Assembly (NCBI GenBank): GCA_964405435.1
Contig: CAYOOD010000026.1
Coordinates: 1-64,000, forward strand
DNA: 64,000 nt
From: DVEG01 sp964405435
Lineage (GTDB): Bacteria; Cyanobacteriota; Cyanobacteriia; Cyanobacteriales; Oscillatoriaceae
Direction: 5' to 3'
Below, in pieces: positions 60,727-64,000 of the stretch. The position numbers and the translations under genes were made by a program. A model generated the notes under the pieces. That model was not told where the DNA came from. It saw only the letters and a list, made by a program, of their open reading frames with translations, and made no database searches. Within the stretch, counting starts at the first letter, position 1; every line of letters starts with the position of its first letter.

Positions 60727-61146
60727 TTAGTAAATAGGATTTTTTATGATATAACGCAACAGAGCTGGACTGGATGTTATAAAAATGGTAATAAAAAAAA
60801 CTAAAAAGTTCGCCGTAAAGAAATTAGCTTCTTCCTTGATAAAATTCGTACTTCCCATCCATGAAGTTAGAAAATCAACCAGTATCGCTAGAAACCAAAG
60901 TAAGAAGATTATTTTGATTCCTCTTTGTTCTTTTTGTTTGCTTCGTTCAAAAAGATCTACGGTGAATAGATTTAGCCCTGTTATGACGGAAGTCCCGATC
61001 GTGGGAAATATATAATTTTGCATGTCCTGAACATTTCCAATCTGGTTTCCCAACCCACTTAAAATCCCGCTAAAAGTAGTGTAGGCATCGCCACACATCC
61101 CGATAAAAAATAATATTACTAGAATCCCCTGCATATCAATCTCCAA
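60727..61146 (-). CDS. Four-helix membrane protein of unknown function
   Basis: 139 residues, mostly hydrophobic: about four membrane segments (ILVILFFIGMCGDAYTTFSG, NYIFPTIGTSVITGLNLFTV, IIFLLWFLAILVDFLTSWMG, FLVFFITIFITSSPALL) with a short charged loop (ERSKQKEQRG). AT-rich coding sequence. The same-strand gene upstream is a single-TM protein and then the GIY-YIG protein. They may be one operon, though a gap of about 110 bp separates them. No family is recognised. Confidence 0.65.
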   Translation of the reverse strand: MEIDMQGILVILFFIGMCGDAYTTFSGILSGLGNQIGNVQDMQNYIFPTIGTSVITGLNLFTVDLFERSKQKEQRGIKIIFLLWFLAILVDFLTSWMGSTNFIKEEANFFTANFLVFFITIFITSSPALLRYIIKNPIY

Positions 61147-61260
61147 TTTTATGTCAAGTTAACTAGCGGCGAATAAAAGGTTAGCATCCCGATTTTGTAT
61201 AGAACCCGAGCTAAACTCTCCTCTACCCAAAGTAGATTTCGATCTCCCCCTCCTCACCTC

Positions 61261-61929
61261 TCAAGAGCCCTCCCTTAGTAAGGGAGAGAAGCGGAATAAA
61301 TTGTTTTGCGGGAGGGGAGAATTTCTCTCTTTCTCTCCCTTCCTTTGAAGGGAAGGGGGATGGGGAGTTAGGTATTTTTTCAAAATGGGAGGCTTCTGAG
61401 AAGAATTTACCGCAATGGCAAGCCCTATGCCAAGAACTAGAGCGACTGCTGTCATAATTGCAATTAGTGAATCCGGCTCTAATCCTCGTTTTTTACGCTT
61501 TTTGCCAGTTTGTTGCTCTACATAGCTAATGTAAGCCATTCTAGCGATAAATTCTTGCCATATTTTTAGGCTTTCGCATCCGAGTTCCTCTCCATCTGGC
61601 AATTTAATCAGTTGAGCATTCTCTCCAAACCAGAAATTGAAAGTTTCCAGATATCCAGGTTGCAATCGACGTGAAAAATCCTCAAAATTAAATAATCTGG
61701 ATGAATTGGAATACTGCTTGTACCACAGTGCAAGCCCTATATCGTGTAATTGGCTCCAAGCCTGCAAAGTGAAAACTTTACGAGCTTTACACTGCCGATC
61801 TATAATTCTGGCGACTCTGATGAATTTTCCATTAAGGGGTATGAACTTGGCGGCTAATAGCAAAACTTCCTCAAAAGACTTTGACTCGTCTCTGATTTTT
61901 TGGATTGGTTGCGGAATCTCTTTATCCAT
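61261..61929 (-). CDS. Single-TM protein with repeat-derived C-terminus
   Basis: 222 residues from ATG 61929 (MDKEIPQPIQKIRDESKSFE). The N-terminal 145 residues form a soluble helical domain with no family I know. A Lys/Arg cluster (KKRKKRG) precedes a membrane helix (DSLIAIMTAVALVLGIGLAI). The last 40 residues are translated from the dispersed C-rich repeat at 61262-61378 (LTPHPPSLQRKGEKERNSPL) and replace the native C-terminus. It begins 27 bp after the GIY-YIG stop, so the two are probably co-expressed. Confidence 0.65.
   Translation of the reverse strand: MDKEIPQPIQKIRDESKSFEEVLLLAAKFIPLNGKFIRVARIIDRQCKARKVFTLQAWSQLHDIGLALWYKQYSNSSRLFNFEDFSRRLQPGYLETFNFWFGENAQLIKLPDGEELGCESLKIWQEFIARMAYISYVEQQTGKKRKKRGLEPDSLIAIMTAVALVLGIGLAIAVNSSQKPPILKKYLTPHPPSLQRKGEKERNSPLPQNNLFRFSPLLREGS
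61262..61378. repeat. Dispersed C-rich hairpin repeat
   Basis: Same family as 11478 and 56170: CCCTCCCTTAGTAAGGGAG at one end and CTTCCTTTGAAGGGAAGGGG then TTAGG and TTTTTT at the other. Here it is inside the reading frame of the minus-strand gene. Confidence 0.75.
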
Positions 61930-61955
61930 GCCTCTTTTCCCAGAAAAAGCGGGGA

Positions 61956-62996
61956 TTACCACCAACTATTATCGTCGCTAGAGCCACTCTCAGATCCGCC
62001 ACTGCCTCCAGAATCGTTGTTGCTATCATAACTATTACTCTCTCTCGAATCATAGTAATCAGCAAACAAATCATAACTTCCAGACTGTTCACTGTAGTTA
62101 TAATCGGATTCTGAATTGTCATCATTCGATTCAGGATCGCTGCTCCTGTCATCAGAAGTATCATTTGATTCGGACTCAGATCCGCCACCAAACAAATTAC
62201 CGAACCAAGATACATCACTGTTTTCAGAATTATTATTAGAAGCGCTTACTTCCCCTCCACCCTCGTTATCGCTATCTGGCGGCTCTATTTCTTCATTGCA
62301 TCGCCAAAAGATAGCTTCTGCCACTTCTACTCTATTGCTTCCGTATCCTTCTACATACAATTCTAGCTCTTTGGCTTCTTCAACCATATCTGCATAATTT
62401 TTATGCCAAAAAGACGGTAGATCGAGTAATGTGCCTATAGCTATCTCTTCATCAATTCGTGTACGATCGCTCCCCAAAAATTCACATCTTTCGTTATCAG
62501 TCGGGAGCAGATATGCCATGACAACAGACTCATATTTCGCTGGATCGTCGCACTCTACCCATCTGATAGTCAGGGTTTCTCCCTCTTCAATCCGTTCGCG
62601 TATCATAGAATTCCCTTCTCCGGTCAGATGGGCTTGCAGCCTATCCAGAATATCTTTAGAAGTTCCTTCAGCTTTTCCCACATAGAGAGTGTGCGCATCG
62701 CTTTCATCCCGAATGACATAGATTCCGGCCTTTCCCTTACATCCCCATTCTTGTGTATCGTTTATACGATCGGCAGTCGGATCGAATTGAACTGGTTCAG
62801 ACCAGGCACTCCGCCCGTGGCTAGCTCCACCTCCACTTCCAGCGTAAGAGCCGCTACTGCTTGTCCCCTGTGTATGTCCCGACTGACTGGCACCAGCATC
62901 CTCAGACTTGAACACTCCAGCAAATTGAGAGCCTATTTCGGCGAAGCCTTCACGAAACAGATCGAATATTCCTCCACTCACGGCTATCCCCTCCAT
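61956..62996 (-). CDS. GIY-YIG domain protein with long disordered Ser/Asp tail
   Basis: 346 residues from ATG 62996; TTG at 63050 would add 18. After a Gly/Ser-rich N-terminus comes a GIY-YIG nuclease-like domain (GIYVIRDESDAHTLYVGKAE, then RLQAH and a conserved acidic stretch VECDDPAKYESVVMAYLLP). The final 100 residues are Ser/Asp/Asn/Glu/Gly low-complexity ending in NSWW, unlike normal repair nucleases. The gene starts within the phased repeat region shared with the divergent HTH gene. It could be a nuclease effector or a structural protein; the activity is only inferred. Confidence 0.75.
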   Translation of the reverse strand: MEGIAVSGGIFDLFREGFAEIGSQFAGVFKSEDAGASQSGHTQGTSSSGSYAGSGGGASHGRSAWSEPVQFDPTADRINDTQEWGCKGKAGIYVIRDESDAHTLYVGKAEGTSKDILDRLQAHLTGEGNSMIRERIEEGETLTIRWVECDDPAKYESVVMAYLLPTDNERCEFLGSDRTRIDEEIAIGTLLDLPSFWHKNYADMVEEAKELELYVEGYGSNRVEVAEAIFWRCNEEIEPPDSDNEGGGEVSASNNNSENSDVSWFGNLFGGGSESESNDTSDDRSSDPESNDDNSESDYNYSEQSGSYDLFADYYDSRESNSYDSNNDSGGSGGSESGSSDDNSWW

Positions 62997-63090
62997 CGAG
63001 CCTGCTCGTCTTCCCTTCTTTATGCTAGACGGAGCGATCGCAGACGACAACGCGGAAAAAGACGGATTTTTTTATTTTCTAGCGGGCTGG

Positions 63091-63171
63091 ACGGATAAAA
63101 ACGGATAAGAGCGGATAAAGACGGAAAAGCTCGGATAAAATCGGATAAAGACGGAGAAGGTCGGCTATAAT
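63091..63171 (+). promoter_or_regulatory. Seven 10-bp tandem repeats leading into a TATAAT promoter
   Basis: Units of exactly 10 bp with consensus NCGGATAAAR start at 63091, 63101, 63111, 63121, 63131, 63141 and 63151. The next unit (63161) turns into TATAAT (63166-63171), a consensus -10 box 28 bp before the HTH gene ATG. A 10-bp period puts every copy on the same face of the helix. It is the best candidate for an operator bound by the adjacent regulator. Confidence 0.7.
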
Positions 63172-63198
63172 AGCGATTGTTCTCTCACATCCTGACTG

Positions 63199-63687
63199 AT
63201 GGACATTAGCGAGGTCTTGCAATTTGTAGACGATGCCGTTTATACCAAGACAGGTAAGCGCCTCAATGACTTGCAACGGGGTGTTATTGAGGGAATTCTC
63301 AATCAGCAGAAGTATTCTGAAATTGCCAAGACTTATCGGCGCAGTCAAAGTCACGTTAAGGATGTGGGTTGCGAGCTTTTACAGTTATTATCTCAGGTTT
63401 TTGAAGAACATATTGATAAAAAGACCCTCAAATCAGTATTAGAACGACAAGGAAATATTAATATTAATTTTGGAAACAGCATCGTAATGGGCTACATCAA
63501 CATTTGCTCCCAGCCTACCGCTGACACCGCAGAGAAAGCCAAGCCCGAAACACCTGACTTCCAGGGCGGCAAGAATCACGCTCAGAGAGGAGCGATCGCT
63601 AAGTTGCGGCAGTTTGGCTTGAGCGACGAGCAAATTGCAGAAGTGCTAGGGCTGCCCTTAGACGAGGTTAAGCAAGTTAAGGAGTAG
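63199..63687 (+). CDS. Double helix-turn-helix regulator, vMAP-like N-terminus
   Basis: 162 residues. Residues 1-85 (MDISEVLQFVDDAVYTKTGK, then LNDLQRGVIEGILNQQKYSE and the HTH AKTYRRSQSHVKDVGCELLQ) match the N-terminal HTH of cyanobacterial NACHT/AAA/CHAT proteins (vMAP type), but no ATPase follows. A second HTH-like segment ends the protein (AIAKLRQFGLSDEQIAEVLG). It is likely a DNA-binding regulator on its own. It diverges from the GIY-YIG gene across the 10-bp repeat array and probably controls itself. Confidence 0.78.
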   Translation: MDISEVLQFVDDAVYTKTGKRLNDLQRGVIEGILNQQKYSEIAKTYRRSQSHVKDVGCELLQLLSQVFEEHIDKKTLKSVLERQGNININFGNSIVMGYINICSQPTADTAEKAKPETPDFQGGKNHAQRGAIAKLRQFGLSDEQIAEVLGLPLDEVKQVKE

Positions 63688-63890
63688 GAAGTGAGTTGGA
63701 AGCATACCGATTTTGTACTTCAGGAGAGCATATAGCCCGTAGCGCGTGGCTGTCGAAGCAAGGGCGAATAATCGCTCGGTAAGAATCGAGAATTGATAAT
63801 CCGAATGCTTTCATCCCTCACCCCGGGACAGCGGCAGGTAAGGCAGTTGGCAGTGGCAGAATAATAGAGTGGAAACATGGAGGTGACAGC

Positions 63891-64000
63891 GTGCGGCAAG
63901 TGATTATTTACCCTGGAGAAGATGGCTATTGGGTGGCTGAATGTCCCAGCTTGTCTGGTTGCATCAGCCAGGGCAAAACGAAAGAAGAAGCGATCGCCAA
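63891..64000 (+). CDS. HicB-like antitoxin, truncated at window edge
   Basis: GTG at 63891, with GGAGGTGA as ribosome site (63879-63886), starts a frame reading MRQVIIYPGEDGYWVAECPS and then LSGCISQGKTKEEAI before the sequence ends. YWVAECPSLSGCISQG is typical of HicB antitoxins (partial RNase H-like fold) that pair with HicA RNA-cleaving toxins. The rest, and a possible hicA, lie beyond the window. Confidence 0.85.
   Translation, partial: MRQVIIYPGEDGYWVAECPSLSGCISQGKTKEEAIA

Noticed and set aside
63091..63160. Tandem repeats as a CRISPR array
   Set aside because: Units are 10 bp without spacers and no cas genes are present.

Overview
The window is chromosomal DNA of a cyanobacterium, most likely a filamentous Oscillatoriales-type genome with many repeats. 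The evidence is the very frequent HIP1 octamer GCGATCGC, genes typical of oxygenic phototrophs (aerobic Mg-protoporphyrin cyclase acsF, Rubisco activase-like rca with a small-subunit-like tail, a COP23-domain protein, the DUF3038/DUF4335 pair, DUF2996, DUF3326), and the small RNA Yfr1 in its classical place upstream of trxA. Cyanobacterial heptamer repeats (STRRs) and about 95-bp palindromic elements are scattered through the intergenic DNA. No rRNA, tRNA or CRISPR array was found.

Layout. 0-5 kb: a TPR membrane protein cut by an in-frame stop, an alpha/beta hydrolase, and a convergent DUF5131/TcmP pair. 5-13 kb: 5-oxoprolinase carrying an STRR inside its coding sequence, a Cys-rich acidic protein, a phasin-like protein, the SRP RNA, a YciI protein, a 2H phosphoesterase and rca. 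13-17 kb: two genes sharing a C-terminal motif, then a DNA methyltransferase preceded by a probable restriction enzyme. 17-24 kb: acsF, a Ser/Thr kinase with TM2 domain, DUF2996, and threonine synthase followed by a ThiS/MoaD-like sulfur carrier. 24-36 kb: VOC protein, gamma-glutamyltransferase, MscS channel, geranylgeranyl reductase-family flavoprotein, DUF4335, DUF3038, MutS2 and MoaD. 37-44 kb is accessory: a COP23 protein, a TnpB element inserted precisely into an Rpn/DUF4351-type gene, a single-chain type IIL (MmeI-like) restriction-modification enzyme, and an Uma2 nuclease with a duplicated N-terminus. 44-59 kb is mostly housekeeping: guaB3, yfr1, trxA, a LOG protein, a pentapeptide protein, a sulfotransferase, a frameshifted redoxin/2OG-oxygenase fusion, a two-component pair, purN, a CPBP protease, DUF3326, DUF3616, a ferredoxin and an EamA transporter. 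59-64 kb is again accessory: a RelE-type toxin-antitoxin pair, two palindromic elements, and a small cluster made of a GIY-YIG protein with a long disordered tail and two membrane proteins. A double-HTH regulator diverges from this cluster behind a 10-bp tandem repeat array. A HicB-like gene runs off the end.

How the parts relate. Defence and mobility functions cluster in 14.8-17.2, 37.7-44.5 and 59.3-64 kb, between blocks of core metabolism. 5-oxoprolinase and gamma-glutamyltransferase are two steps of gamma-glutamyl (glutathione) turnover but lie 16 kb apart. The best candidates for undescribed biology are the 60.7-63.7 kb cluster with its helically phased repeat promoter, the sulfur-carrier/threonine-synthase pair, and the overlapping convergent DUF5131/TcmP pair. 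Several genes are broken or remodelled: an in-frame stop, an A7 homopolymer frameshift, a TnpB insertion, an internal duplication, and repeat-derived C-termini.
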